Assembly: GCF_001886715.1 (NCBI RefSeq)
Contig: NZ_CP018082.1
Span: 1,736,001-1,800,000, forward strand
DNA: 64,000 bases
Reading direction: 5' to 3'
Origin: Nocardia mangyaensis
GTDB lineage: Bacteria; Actinomycetota; Actinomycetes; Mycobacteriales; Mycobacteriaceae
The number at the start of each line of letters is the position of its first letter. Within the stretch, counting starts at the first letter, position 1. Made by a program: the position numbers and the translations under genes. This document shows, piece after piece, positions 48,224-56,955 of this stretch. Under the pieces are notes generated by a model. It was not told the DNA's origin and did no database searches. It saw only the letters and a program-made list of their open reading frames with translations.

Positions 48224-48978
48224 GACCGGTCTCCCGCCGTGCTGGGTGCCCAGGGGGTCGCCAGCCGTTCGACGGCAGCGACGAGCGCGAAGGCGATGCC
48301 GGCCAGCAGGCTGCAGACCACAGTGATGCCCCAGGCCCGTACCACCTCGCTGGACTGCTGCGCCACGACCAGGGCCGCGCCGAGGCCGTGTTCCTGACCC
48401 ATGAACTCGCCGATCACGGTGCCGAGCACGGCGGCGGGCACCGCGATCTTGAGTGCGGTCAGGATGTAGGGCAGTGCCGCGAGGAACTGCACCTTGCGCA
48501 GGACGAGCACGCGACCACCGCCGTAGGCCCGGACCAGATCCTCGCCGGCCGGGTCCGCGCGGCGCAGCCCGTTGACCGTGCCGACGAGCGAGGCGAAGAA
48601 CACCGACACCGCGGCCATGATCGCCGAGGTCGCGGGACCGTTGAAGCAGGCAGCGAGAATCGGCGCGATCGCGATCAGCGGGATGCACGCCGAGGCGATC
48701 CCGATCTGCAGCACGAGCTTCTCCAGCGCGGGCACGGTCATCACCAGCGCCGCGCACGCGACGGCGGCGACATTGCCCCAGAAGTACCCGACGGCTGCCG
48801 AGGTGAGGGTGACCGGTAGATGGGTGCCGTAGAACGCGGCTCCGTCGGCCAGCAGGCCACCGGCGATCTGCACCGGCGCCGCGATGGCGGGCCCGAGTAC
48901 TCCGGTCATCCCGACGAGCTGCCAGGCCACGAGCACGATCGCGGTGCCACCGAGGCCCAGATACCGCCTGCCGCTCAT
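48220..48978 (-). CDS. ABC importer permease 2
   Basis: A 252-residue permease of the same SsuC/TauC type, with five to six membrane segments and the coupling loop [20 protein letters not shown]. It overlaps the ATPase gene (ATGA) and permease 1. Two distinct permeases suggest a heterodimeric channel. ATG 48976-48978. Confidence 0.9.
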   Translation of the reverse strand: MSGRRYLGLGGTAIVLVAWQLVGMTGVLGPAIAAPVQIAGGLLADGAAFYGTHLPVTLTSAAVGYFWGNVAAVACAALVMTVPALEKLVLQIGIASACIPLIAIAPILAACFNGPATSAIMAAVSVFFASLVGTVNGLRRADPAGEDLVRAYGGGRVLVLRKVQFLAALPYILTALKIAVPAAVLGTVIGEFMGQEHGLGAALVVAQQSSEVVRAWGITVVCSLLAGIAFALVAAVERLATPWAPSTAGDRS

Positions 48979-49775
48979 CGCGCGGGCTCCAGCTCGGCCG
49001 CGGCCTCGGTGCCGAACAGGGTGGACGACAGCAGGTCGACGTATTCGTGGAATGCGGCGGTGCGCATCATCGCGGGCGTGCGCGGCCGGGGCAGGTCGAT
49101 GTCGACGACCTTCTGGACGCGACCGGGCCGCGCGCTCATCACGACGACCTTGTCCGAGAGGAACACCGCTTCGCCGATCCCGTGGGTGACCATGAGGGTG
49201 GTGGCCGGGCGTTCGGTCCAGATGCGCAGCAGTTCGACATTGAGGTTCTGGCGGGTCATGTCGTCGAGCGCGCCGAACGGTTCGTCGAGCAACAGCACCT
49301 GTGGCTTGACCACCAGCGCGCGAGCGATCGCGACCCGCTGGCGCATCCCGCCGGAAAGCTGTGCGGGCCGGGCATTCTCGAATCCGGTCAGCCCGACGAG
49401 GTCGATCAGCTCCCGGATCGCGCCCTCGTCACCACGCTGCCCCGACACCTCCAGTGGCAGCCGGATGTTCGTGCGCACCGACCGCCAGGGCAGCAGCGCG
49501 GCGTCCTGGAAGGCGATCCCCAGGTGATGGTGGCGGCGCATGTCCAGCGGGGTCTCGCCGTGGACGAGCGCGGTGCCCGTGGTCTGGGTCTCCAGTCCGG
49601 CCAGGATCCGCAGGATGGTGCTCTTGCCGCACCCGGACGGTCCGAGCAGGGTGATGAACTCGCCTTCGTCGGAGTGGATGTCGACGCCATCGATGGCGGT
49701 GACCTCCTGGCGACCGACCGTGAACTTCTTCGTGAGGTTGCCGAGATGGATTCCTGGTGCGGTGGGCGGGACCAT
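48975..49775 (-). CDS. ABC importer ATP-binding protein
   Basis: A 266-residue ATPase: Walker [11 protein letters not shown]-loop [11 protein letters not shown], signature LSGGMRQR, Walker [13 protein letters not shown] and H-loop VTHGIGEA. SsuB/TauB/ThiZ-like. ATG 49773-49775 is preferred to an in-frame ATG 36 bases upstream because AGGAG (complement of 49781-49785) is five bases away. First gene of the operon; its promoter region contains the ATCCAA repeats. Confidence 0.93.
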   Translation of the reverse strand: MVPPTAPGIHLGNLTKKFTVGRQEVTAIDGVDIHSDEGEFITLLGPSGCGKSTILRILAGLETQTTGTALVHGETPLDMRRHHHLGIAFQDAALLPWRSVRTNIRLPLEVSGQRGDEGAIRELIDLVGLTGFENARPAQLSGGMRQRVAIARALVVKPQVLLLDEPFGALDDMTRQNLNVELLRIWTERPATTLMVTHGIGEAVFLSDKVVVMSARPGRVQKVVDIDLPRPRTPAMMRTAAFHEYVDLLSSTLFGTEAAAELEPAR

Positions 49776-49809
49776 ACGAGCTCCTAGCGGGAAGGACGGC
49801 GAAGTCTGC

Positions 49810-49840
49810 ATCCAAGTTTGGATCCAAACTCGTATCCAAG
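49810..49840 (-). promoter_or_regulatory. Triple ATCCAA repeat with 16-bp palindrome, operon operator
   Basis: ATCCAAG, ATCCAAA and ATCCAAG begin at 49810, 49822 and 49834, exactly 12 bp apart. The middle one is part of the perfect palindrome AGTTTGGATCCAAACT (49815-49830). It lies 35 bp ahead of the operon's first start codon. FCD-type GntR repressors such as VanR bind TTGGATCCAA-like sites, so the operon's own GntR protein is the likely ligand. Sequence seen directly; binding is inference. Confidence 0.6.
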
Positions 49841-49920
49841 AATCTAGGGCTCGGTTGTTTCGGTGCGGTGACGTCCGGACAAGACTGGGTTACCGTCCGC
49901 TCACCGCATGCGGACGTGAA

Positions 49921-49951
49921 AAAGGCCCCGTACCAGTGGTACGGGGCCTTT
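49921..49951 (-). terminator. Intrinsic terminator of the cold-shock gene
   Basis: A 14-bp perfect stem (49921-49934 with 49938-49951; AAAGGCCCCGTACC) with a 3-base loop. On the minus strand it ends in a run of T, making a standard intrinsic terminator 18 bp past the cspA stop. It could also work weakly in the other direction. Confidence 0.9.
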
Positions 49952-49968
49952 CTACAGTTGCGCCGAGA

Positions 49969-50172
49969 TCAGATGGCGCGGACGTCCTGAGCCTGAGGGC
50001 CCTTCTGGCCCTGGCCGACCTCGAACTCCACCCGCTGTCCCTCTTCGAGAGACTTGAAGCCCGAGCCGCCGATGGCGGAGTAATGCACGAAGACGTCGGG
50101 GCCGCCTCCGTCTTGGGCGATGAAGCCGAAGCCCTTTTCGCCGTTGAACCACTTAACAGTGCCTTGAGTCAT
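49969..50172 (-). CDS. cspA: Cold-shock protein, CspA family
   Basis: A 67-residue single-domain RNA chaperone: [18 protein letters not shown] contains RNP1 (KGFGFI), and VFVHYSAI is RNP2. It binds single-stranded RNA/DNA and helps translation at low temperature or during growth. ATG 50170-50172 gives [10 protein letters not shown]; there is only a weak GGAAAAG upstream. The leader is long (see the next gap), as is usual in cold-shock mRNAs. Confidence 0.95.
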   Translation of the reverse strand: MTQGTVKWFNGEKGFGFIAQDGGGPDVFVHYSAIGGSGFKSLEEGQRVEFEVGQGQKGPQAQDVRAI

Positions 50173-50395
50173 GTGTTTAAAAGTCTTTTCCGTAGGTGAG
50201 CCACGGCGATCACTTGCGATCAGCCCAGTCTCAGCAACCCAGTATGCCATACTCGTCGGCAAACTGCGCAATCAGACCTATAAGACCACGTTGTGGGCGG
50301 CTAATGCGGTTCGAGCCCGGGCGTGTCGCGCCCTTCGGACGCGGGTTCGAGCGCCCGCGCCACCTACCTTCGCCAGGTGTGCCAATCTGGGCGGT
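50173..50395. promoter_or_regulatory. Divergent gap with csp promoter and a 13-bp palindrome
   Basis: This 223-bp gap must hold the cspA promoter (minus) and that of the gene at 50396 (plus). AGTATGCCATACT (50241-50253) is a perfect inverted repeat; its right half also offers a CATACT -10 element for cspA. CAATCT (50383-50388) could be a -10 for the plus-strand gene. No ORF is convincing here. Confidence 0.4.
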
Positions 50396-51418
50396 ATGGG
50401 TGAGACGAACGAGGGGGACTCCGGTCATGTCGACCTGGCGCTGCGGGTGCTCGACGCGCACGTGGCGTTCACCAAGGCGCAGCTGCTGGAGCCGCCGGGA
50501 TTCCTCGAGCTCGTCGTCGAGGAGGTGGACGGCCTGCTCGACGAAGCCGAGGAACTGACTCTGGCCGAGTCGGTGACGCGGGAGCAGATCAAGGCGGTCG
50601 CGCACAAGTACGCGGTGCAGATCCCCGTGGAGGGCGCGATCCCCGAACTCGTCGGTGAGGTCGCCGCCCGGCTCTACCACCATCGCGCCAACGACGAGAT
50701 CCCGGTCGGCGAGGTCGTCGACAGCCGTCGCTTCGACGAATTGGCCGCCGCCGTGGCCGACATGGGGGTCACGCACCGGTTGGTGCGGTTGGTGCTCAGC
50801 AGTCCGGTCACCGTCGACGCCTGTGTCGAAGCGGTTCAGCGCGCGGTCGTCACCGCGGTCGACGACGGTCGTCACGCCGACGGCGGTGGGCTGGCGCGGA
50901 CCCTGCGCGGCGCGCTGGCTCGGCTGGCCGAGCCGGCGATGCCCGCGATCGAGGACGGCGTCGGCAGGATCACCCGCACCGGCGCGCGATTCGTGTTGCG
51001 CGGCAACCGCGCCGACGCCGACGACGTACTGCTCGACACCGCCCGCGAGACCTGGCGCAAGCACACCGGCGACTCGATCGGTTCGTTCCGCGATCTGGTC
51101 TCGGCCGAGGACGTGGAAGACGCGGTCGTGCTCACCTTCGAGTTCTGGCGCACCTTCCGCGACACCGACTACTTCCACGCCCTGCTCGACGAGGGCATCG
51201 ACCACGTCTTCGACAAGTACGGCGACACCCCGCTCACCGAGTTGCTCGCCGAGCTGGGCATCGGGCGCGAGGACCTGATCGAGGAGGCCCTGCGCTTCGG
51301 CCCCTCGGTGCTCGGAAAGCTCGACGAGCGTGGTTATCTCGACGCCGTGGTGCGGCGCAGGCTGGCCCCGTTCTACGCCTCGGCGGAGTTCCGGGCCGCG
51401 GTGGCGGGCACCGGGTAG
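50396..51418 (+). CDS. Conserved hypothetical helical protein
   Basis: A 340-residue, mostly alpha-helical acidic protein without signal peptide or clear membrane segment. Notable stretches: LVEEVDGLLDEAEELTLAES, RLVRLVLSSPVTVDACVEAV, RITRTGARFVLRG and LTELLAELGIGREDLIEEAL. I do not recognise a domain. ATG 50396 is chosen because the upstream in-frame region has non-coding composition; a leaderless start is possible. It is 113 bp before the DUF262 gene on the same strand. Confidence 0.65.
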   Translation: MGETNEGDSGHVDLALRVLDAHVAFTKAQLLEPPGFLELVVEEVDGLLDEAEELTLAESVTREQIKAVAHKYAVQIPVEGAIPELVGEVAARLYHHRANDEIPVGEVVDSRRFDELAAAVADMGVTHRLVRLVLSSPVTVDACVEAVQRAVVTAVDDGRHADGGGLARTLRGALARLAEPAMPAIEDGVGRITRTGARFVLRGNRADADDVLLDTARETWRKHTGDSIGSFRDLVSAEDVEDAVVLTFEFWRTFRDTDYFHALLDEGIDHVFDKYGDTPLTELLAELGIGREDLIEEALRFGPSVLGKLDERGYLDAVVRRRLAPFYASAEFRAAVAGTG

Positions 51419-51531
51419 TTCGGCGGCGACCTGCCAGTCCTGTTCGGGCGCTGCCGCGTCGGTGTGTGTCGGTACGATCCGTGCAACGATGGGGCGGTTC
51501 GCCGCCACCGGATCGCGATCGAAAGGCTGCC

Positions 51532-54045
51532 GTGACACGTCTGTCCACCCTGCTCGACCAGATCGACTCCGGTGCTGTGCTGCTGCCCGAATTCCAGCGC
51601 GGCTACGTGTGGAATCGGGACCAGGTGCGTGGACTCATGCGGTCGCTGTACCTCGGGTACCCGGTCGGTGGGTTGCTGGTGTGGGAGACCGGGTCCGAGG
51701 AGATCGCGGTGCGCGGTGCCCCCGGTGGGTCGGGCCTGCGGCAGCTGCTGCTCGACGGCCAGCAGCGCATCACCACCCTCTACGGGATCGTGCGCGGGAC
51801 CGCGCCGTCGTTCTTCGAGGGCGACGCGATCGCGTTCACCGGTCTTCATTTCGATGTCGAGCGTGAGGTTTTCGAGTTCCAGGTGCCGGGGCGCGACACC
51901 AATCCGGCCTGGATCGATGTCACCGAACTGTTCGCGCTGGGGCCGATGCACTACCTGGCCCGGTTCACCGACGTGGCGCCGGAGACCCTCGCCGTCTATC
52001 TCGACCGGCTCAACAAGCTGCGCGAGATCACCCACCGCGAGTTCAATGTCGAGACCATCACCGGGTCCGATCGCACCGTCGACGAGGTGGTCGACATCTT
52101 CAACCGGGTCAACTCCGGCGGCACCAAGCTGTCCAAGGGCGATCTGGCGCTTGCCACGCTGTGCGCGCAGTGGCCGCAGGCCCGCGGCAACCTGCGCGAC
52201 CACCTGATCCGCTGGGACAAGGACGGCTACACCTTCACCCTGGATTGGCTGCTGCGCAATGTCATCGCGGTCGGCAACGGGCGCTCGCACTTCGACGCGC
52301 TCGGCGATCTGGACCCGGTCGAGTTCGAGCAGGCGCTCACCGCGACCGCGACGCAGGTCGACACCTTCCTCGACACCGTCGCGGGCAGGCTCGGGCTCGA
52401 TCACGACCGAGTCCTGATGGGGCGCTACGCCATTCCGGTGATCACCCGGTTGCTGTTCCTCAACGGCGGCCGCTTCGACAACGACCTGCATCGCGATCGG
52501 GTGCTGTACTGGTACGTGCACTCGGCGCTGTGGGGGCGGTTCAGTGGCTCCACCGAAACCTTCCTGCAGCAGGACTACGACACCCTCGAGCGCGGCGGCA
52601 TCGACGGTCTCATCGCTTCGCTGGAACGGCTGCGCGGCGGTTCGCTCGACATCTGCGCCGATGATTTCGGCGGTGCCACCCGCGGCTCACGCTTCTATCC
52701 GCTGCTGTATCTGCTTGCCCGCGTGGATGGTTCGCGCGATCTGGGCACCGGTTCCGAGTTGGGGATCGAGCAGTTCAGCGAGCGCACACCGGTGCAGGTG
52801 CACTACCTGTTCCCGAAAACCCTGCTGCGTGAGGCGGGTTACGAGCGCAACGAGATCAACGCGATCGCCAACTTCTGCTTCCTGAGCCCCGGTTCGGAGG
52901 CCGAGCTGGGTGACCGCGAGCCGGGCGACTACTTCGCCGAAGTGGAGCAGCGCAACCCCGGTGTGCTCGCCTCGCAATGGATTCCGACCGATCCGGCGCT
53001 GTGGCGGGTGGAGAACTACCGTGAGTTCCTGCGGGCGCGGCGCAAGCTGCTCGCCGCGGCGGCCGACTCGTTCCTCGAACAGCTGCGCACCGGCACCCTG
53101 CATCGGCCGACGCTGCTGACGGTCGGCGTGGCCGGGGCGACGCTCGGGGATCCCGCCGTCGATCAGGTCAACGCGCTCGTCGACGACCTCATCGCCGACG
53201 GCTTCGGCTTCCCGCTGCTCGACAGTGAGGTCTCCGACCCGGTCACCGGTCGCGAACTCGCTGTGGCCGAGGCGTTCTGGCCTGAGGGGCTACAGCCGGG
53301 TGTCGGGATGCCGGTGGTACTCGTGCTGGAACCGGCCAATGCCGACCTCACCCGCTTCGCCCAGCTCGGCTACGCGGTGTTCACCTCCGTCGACGCCCTG
53401 CGGGGCTATGTCGGCAACCTGCGCGCCGAGGCCTCCGGCGCCACCGGCCCCGACGGCCCGGCCGCCGATGTGGCGGCCCTGGCCGAGCGCCTGCCCGCCA
53501 CCTGGGTCGGCAACTCCGAGCAGGTCTGGTTCCACTACGCCTGGAACCAGCTCGAGCACGACCGGGCCAGCGGCCCCGACGCGAATCTGGAGCCCGAGCA
53601 GGTCGCCCTGCGCTACGTCGCCCTGTGGGCGCTGACCCGCACCTTCTACATCCACGCCTTCGATCAGGGCAATCCCGGCGAATGGCGCTACTACCTGGGC
53701 GATGTGATCGGCGCTGCCCCGCTGATCCCCTACGAGTGGCTGGCCCAGCGCGCGGTCGACTCCGGCGCCCTCGCCCCCGGCGCCGCCCCCGGCGACGAGG
53801 ACATCGCGATCGCCCTGGTCCACGGTGTCATCGAAACGGTCGACGAGGTCGGCACCGCCCTCACCTACCTCCTCGGCGGCCCCGGCCTCTTCGCCTCCCT
53901 CTGGGCCTCCGCGGGCGCCGCCGAACACTACGGCTACCCCCTCTCGCCCGACCAGGTCAACGACCTCATCAATCAAGTCGTCAACGACCCGGCCTCCCGA
54001 AAGATCCAGGCCTACAACTGGATCGAGGAAGGACTGCCGCTGTAG
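51532..54045 (+). CDS. DUF262 (GmrSD/ParB-like) protein with long C-terminal extension
   Basis: An 837-residue protein. The DUF262 domain fills the first 250 residues: LPEFQRGYVWNRDQVRGLMR (about 18-37) and the ParB/Srx-like nucleotide motif DGQQRITTLY from residue 75, then NRVNSGGTKLSKGDLALA. A DUF1524/HNH-like remnant follows at HYLFPK (424-429), but the downstream Asn/His set of the nuclease is not obvious. Residues about 530-837 are an unrecognised extension. DUF262 proteins act in phage defence (GmrSD, BrxU, SspE). GTG 51532 has GAAAGG six bases upstream. Confidence 0.75.
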   Translation: MTRLSTLLDQIDSGAVLLPEFQRGYVWNRDQVRGLMRSLYLGYPVGGLLVWETGSEEIAVRGAPGGSGLRQLLLDGQQRITTLYGIVRGTAPSFFEGDAIAFTGLHFDVEREVFEFQVPGRDTNPAWIDVTELFALGPMHYLARFTDVAPETLAVYLDRLNKLREITHREFNVETITGSDRTVDEVVDIFNRVNSGGTKLSKGDLALATLCAQWPQARGNLRDHLIRWDKDGYTFTLDWLLRNVIAVGNGRSHFDALGDLDPVEFEQALTATATQVDTFLDTVAGRLGLDHDRVLMGRYAIPVITRLLFLNGGRFDNDLHRDRVLYWYVHSALWGRFSGSTETFLQQDYDTLERGGIDGLIASLERLRGGSLDICADDFGGATRGSRFYPLLYLLARVDGSRDLGTGSELGIEQFSERTPVQVHYLFPKTLLREAGYERNEINAIANFCFLSPGSEAELGDREPGDYFAEVEQRNPGVLASQWIPTDPALWRVENYREFLRARRKLLAAAADSFLEQLRTGTLHRPTLLTVGVAGATLGDPAVDQVNALVDDLIADGFGFPLLDSEVSDPVTGRELAVAEAFWPEGLQPGVGMPVVLVLEPANADLTRFAQLGYAVFTSVDALRGYVGNLRAEASGATGPDGPAADVAALAERLPATWVGNSEQVWFHYAWNQLEHDRASGPDANLEPEQVALRYVALWALTRTFYIHAFDQGNPGEWRYYLGDVIGAAPLIPYEWLAQRAVDSGALAPGAAPGDEDIAIALVHGVIETVDEVGTALTYLLGGPGLFASLWASAGAAEHYGYPLSPDQVNDLINQVVNDPASRKIQAYNWIEEGLPL

Positions 54046-54105
54046 CCAGGCGGCGTACGGCTCTTCGCGCGGACGGTCATGGGGCAGGTGGCCACCCGGC
54101 GCCGC

Positions 54106-54396
54106 TCACCGGGATTCGGTAGGCGCGGTCGCGCGCTGGAAAGTGGTGACGAAGTCGCGCAGAGCGGTGCTGTCCTCGCGGTCGGCGGGACAGTAGCCGT
54201 GGGCGGCTTCGACGGTGATCGGGGTGCCGGTGGTGATGGGGAGTTCGGTCCAGCAGGTGGACAGGACCGGGAGCTGGACGGTCCGGGTGGCGACGGTGAG
54301 GGTGATGGTGGAGGTGTAGCGGGTCGCGAGGAGGGTCAGCTCGTCGACCGCGTGCTCGGTGAGCGGGCCCGCCGCGGTGAACTCCTCGATGTACAT
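54106..54396 (-). CDS. Small HPr-like protein without the phospho-histidine
   Basis: A 96-residue protein; ATG 54394-54396 has AGGAGG six bases upstream. The pattern LTEHAVDELTLLATRYTSTI, a short strand TVQLPVL, and TGTPITVEAAHG recalls the PTS phosphocarrier HPr, in which a helix after the active-site loop packs on a sheet ending in an EA-G turn. The expected catalytic His-Ala-Arg is absent (PLTEHAV). So it may be an HPr-fold protein with another task; the call is structural guesswork. An IS701 element lies 80 bp upstream. Confidence 0.4.
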   Translation of the reverse strand: MYIEEFTAAGPLTEHAVDELTLLATRYTSTITLTVATRTVQLPVLSTCWTELPITTGTPITVEAAHGYCPADREDSTALRDFVTTFQRATAPTESR

Positions 54397-54475
54397 CGGC
54401 CACCTCCTGGGGTCAGGGTAGTCCACAGAGAATCTTCAGCTCCGCCACAAGCCGGCCGAAAGTGGGGCGACTTAG

Positions 54476-55826
54476 TACTGCAACTGCACTCAGGTGAGTG
54501 GGCGGCCGCGTAGTCGGTAGTGCGAGAGCCGAGCTTGGTGTTGTCGGCGTCGTCGCCAGCGTGACCAGACCCAGATATGGTCAGCCCGATTGAGTGGGGT
54601 GAGCACGAATGCGACGAGCAGGCGGCGGATCTCGGGTAACGTGAGAGCGATCATGCCGTCTTCATCGTCGGCGAGTCCCCTTTTGTAGCAATGGTTTTCA
54701 TGGCTGCGAGCCACGCCAGGGCGAGCATGGACAAAGTGATGTGGGCATGCCAGGCCCGCCATTTGCGTACCTGGTAGTGGTCGAGTCCGGCTTCGCCTTT
54801 GGCCTGCTGAAACGCTTCTTCGACATGCCAACGCGACCAGGCGGTCCAGGCCAGATCGACCAGCCGCGACGAGGCCGGACCGTAGCAGAGGTAGTAGGCG
54901 ATCTCGGTCGGGTTACTGATACTGCGCCGGGCCAGCAGCCAGTGCCCGCGCCCGGTGGCCCAGGTGACCTCGATCTGGCGGCGTGCCCAGTCGTATTCGC
55001 GGGGTCCGTGTGCGCCAGCACCGACCGAGAGCCGTTGCCAGGTGCGGTCACCGAATTCGGCTACGAGGTCATCAGCGCAGGCTACGCGGTCGGCGCGAGT
55101 GCTCACCTGCTGGTCGCAACGGGTGGCCAGCACGTAGGACACGTCGCGGTCCTCGCACCAATCCCGCAGGTAGCCGACTTGGCCGTAGGCCTCATCGGCG
55201 GTGAACCACGCGAAGGGGACCTTCGCCGCGAGCGCGCGTTCGAGCATGGCGATCATCTGTCGGGGCTTGGTCGCGAACTCCGCGGAGTCGGGGATACCGG
55301 CGTCGCGGCAGCGGCCCGATCCGATGTCCACGACTCGGGGATATAGAGCTCCCGGTCGATCAGAGCGTGCCCGTGCCGGGAGGCGTAGGCCAAGAACACA
55401 CCGATCTGGCAGTTCTCCGTGCGTCCGGCAGTCCCGGAGTCTGACGTTGCACGCCAGCAGATTTGATGCCCTTCTTCAGGAAACCGGTCTCGTCACCGGC
55501 CAGCACCCCGGCGTGGTCACCGAGGTGCTCGACGACAAAATCGCGCACATCGTCACGCACCCCTTCGACGTCCCAGTCCGTAGCGCGCAGCAGCCGCTGC
55601 ATCCCATCCGGAACTCTCTCACCAGCGCGTTCGGCCAGAGTCCACCCGTTCTTACGTTCAGACCTGCTACCAGCCCCGACACATACTCACCCGCCCGCCC
55701 CCGCGGCTCAGTCCGAGTGAACCGGCCCTCGATCCTGTTCATCAACGAATCTAGTTCGGCCACAGCATGATCCAACACCATCAGACAGGTCTACCAGCAC
55801 AGAACTACGCGAGTGCAGTTGCAGTA
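54476..55826 (-). mobile_element. IS701-family element C, decayed
   Basis: A 1351-bp element with 16-bp perfect inverted ends (54476-54491 and 55811-55826; TACTGCAACTGCACTC) and a 4-bp TTAG target duplication (54472-54475 and 55827-55830). YTAR-type 4-bp targets are characteristic of IS701. The transposase is frameshifted, so the copy is inactive. The right duplication is split by an IS5 element. Confidence 0.9.
54490..55781 (-). pseudogene. IS701-family transposase, frameshifted
   Basis: Pieces of one transposase lie in several frames. The start (near 55778-55781, VLDHAVAELDSLMNRIEGRF), the first catalytic Asp (DETGFLKKG, about 55480), the ADEAYG Asp and the WHVEEAFQQAKGEAGLDHYQ Glu are all present, with at least two disruptions between 55331 and 55640. 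The C-terminal tail (MIALTLPEIRRLL to HYRLRGRPLT) is in the -1 frame relative to the catalytic part, at the same place as in the intact copies. Confidence 0.88.
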
Positions 55827-55829
55827 TTA

Positions 55830-56694
55830 GAGCTCCTAACAGGTTCTGTCGGGTAGCGACGAGTTTGCTTGTAGTGCAGGATTTTTCGTCGTGGCAGCGC
55901 CGTGGATCGTGGACGACCAGCTGTGGGCAGTGATCGAACCGCTACTGCCGGTCAAGGCGGCGGGAACACCGGGACCAGCATGGATGAATGATCGGCTTGT
56001 CCTGCAAGGGATTCTGTTCGTGTTGATCACCGGCATCGGGTGGGAAGACTGCCCCAAGAACTGGGTTTCGGGTCCGGCATGACCTGCTGGCGGCGTCTCC
56101 GGGACTGGCAGGCAGCCGGGGTGTTCGAGGCCATGCACACCACGATGCTCGCCCACTGCCACCGCGCGGGCTTGATCGATTTCGACCGCGTCATTCCCGA
56201 CGGCTCGCACGTGCGGGCCACAAAAGGGGTGCCGATACCGGTCCCAGCCCGGTCGACCGCCGTAGAATCGGAGCCAAGCACCACATCCTGACCTGCGGTA
56301 ACGGCCTTCCTCTAGCCATCGTGCAGTCAGCGGCCAACGTCAACGACCACCTTGTGCTGCCCAAACTGCTCGATCGTGTGAGGCCGCTACGAGGACGCCC
56401 CGGCCGACCACGCGAGAAGATCACGACCCTGATCGCGGACAAGAGCTACGACTACCCCCGCGTCTACGACGAACTCGAGCAACGACGAATCACCGTCTAC
56501 ATCCCACGCAGCGGAACCCGCGACAAGGTGACCACCGGCCGCTGGATCGTCGAGCAAACACTGGCGTTGCTGCACCAATACCGGGGTTGGCCATCCGCTG
56601 GGAACGCCGTACCGACATCCATCAGGGATACCTCGACCTCGCCGCTGTGCTGATCTGCTGGCGACGACTCAGCAATCGAACATGTTAGGAGCTC
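55830..56694 (+). mobile_element. IS5-family element, decayed
   Basis: An 865-bp element with inverted ends (55830-55846 and complement ending 56694; GAGCTCCTAACA, one mismatch within 17 bases) and a 3-bp TTA duplication (55827-55829 and 56695-56697). Size, 3-bp TNA target and transposase fit the IS5 family (IS427/IS1031-like). It is inserted exactly at the right TTAG of IS701 element C. Confidence 0.85.
55891..56688 (+). pseudogene. IS5-family transposase, frameshifted
   Basis: Three -1 frame changes break the gene. Frame 1 from GTG 55891 gives APWIVDDQLWAVIEPLLPVK; frame 2 continues at LGFGSGMTCWRRLRDWQAAG and VIPDGSHVRATKG; frame 3 gives GPSPVDRRRIGAKHHI, then ADKSYDYPRVYDEL and RWIVEQTLALLHQYRG; the last part (IRWERRTDIHQGYLDLAAVL) needs one more shift. 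The DDE residues survive in pieces. One of the first two shifts might be programmed, but three make it non-functional. Confidence 0.85.
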
Positions 56695-56760
56695 TTAGCC
56701 ACCCGGACGGTTTTCGATCCGTCAGATCCCTTTCGTGCGCGCAGAGTGCCCTGCTACCGG

Positions 56761-56790
56761 CGAATCGGTTGATTCCGAATCGGTTGATTC
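56761..56790. repeat. Perfect tandem 15-bp repeat upstream of the DUF2254 gene
   Basis: CGAATCGGTTGATTC occurs twice in direct succession (56761-56775 and 56776-56790). Each unit is itself an inverted repeat (GAATC-ggtt-GATTC). It lies 166 bp ahead of the DUF2254 start. The core AATCGGTT recurs in the operator before the amidase (59076-59104), so both may be bound by the TetR protein encoded between them. Binding is inference. Confidence 0.5.
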
Positions 56791-56955
56791 ACTGCCGGCC
56801 TCGGGCCCCACCGCTCGATAGAGTTGAGCAGCCGCTGGTAGACGCCCTCGGCGTTCGTATCGCAGGTACCGGCACTGGCTCGGAATGGCTCGCCCGTCCC
56901 GGTCGTGCCGCGTGAGCTCGGCCGATATCGCCGTGAAGTGGATAGGAGCACGAGT

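Noticed and set aside
55891..56688. Programmed frameshifting in the IS5 element
   Set aside because: Three separate -1 breaks are present and none has a canonical slippery heptamer, so decay is the simpler explanation.
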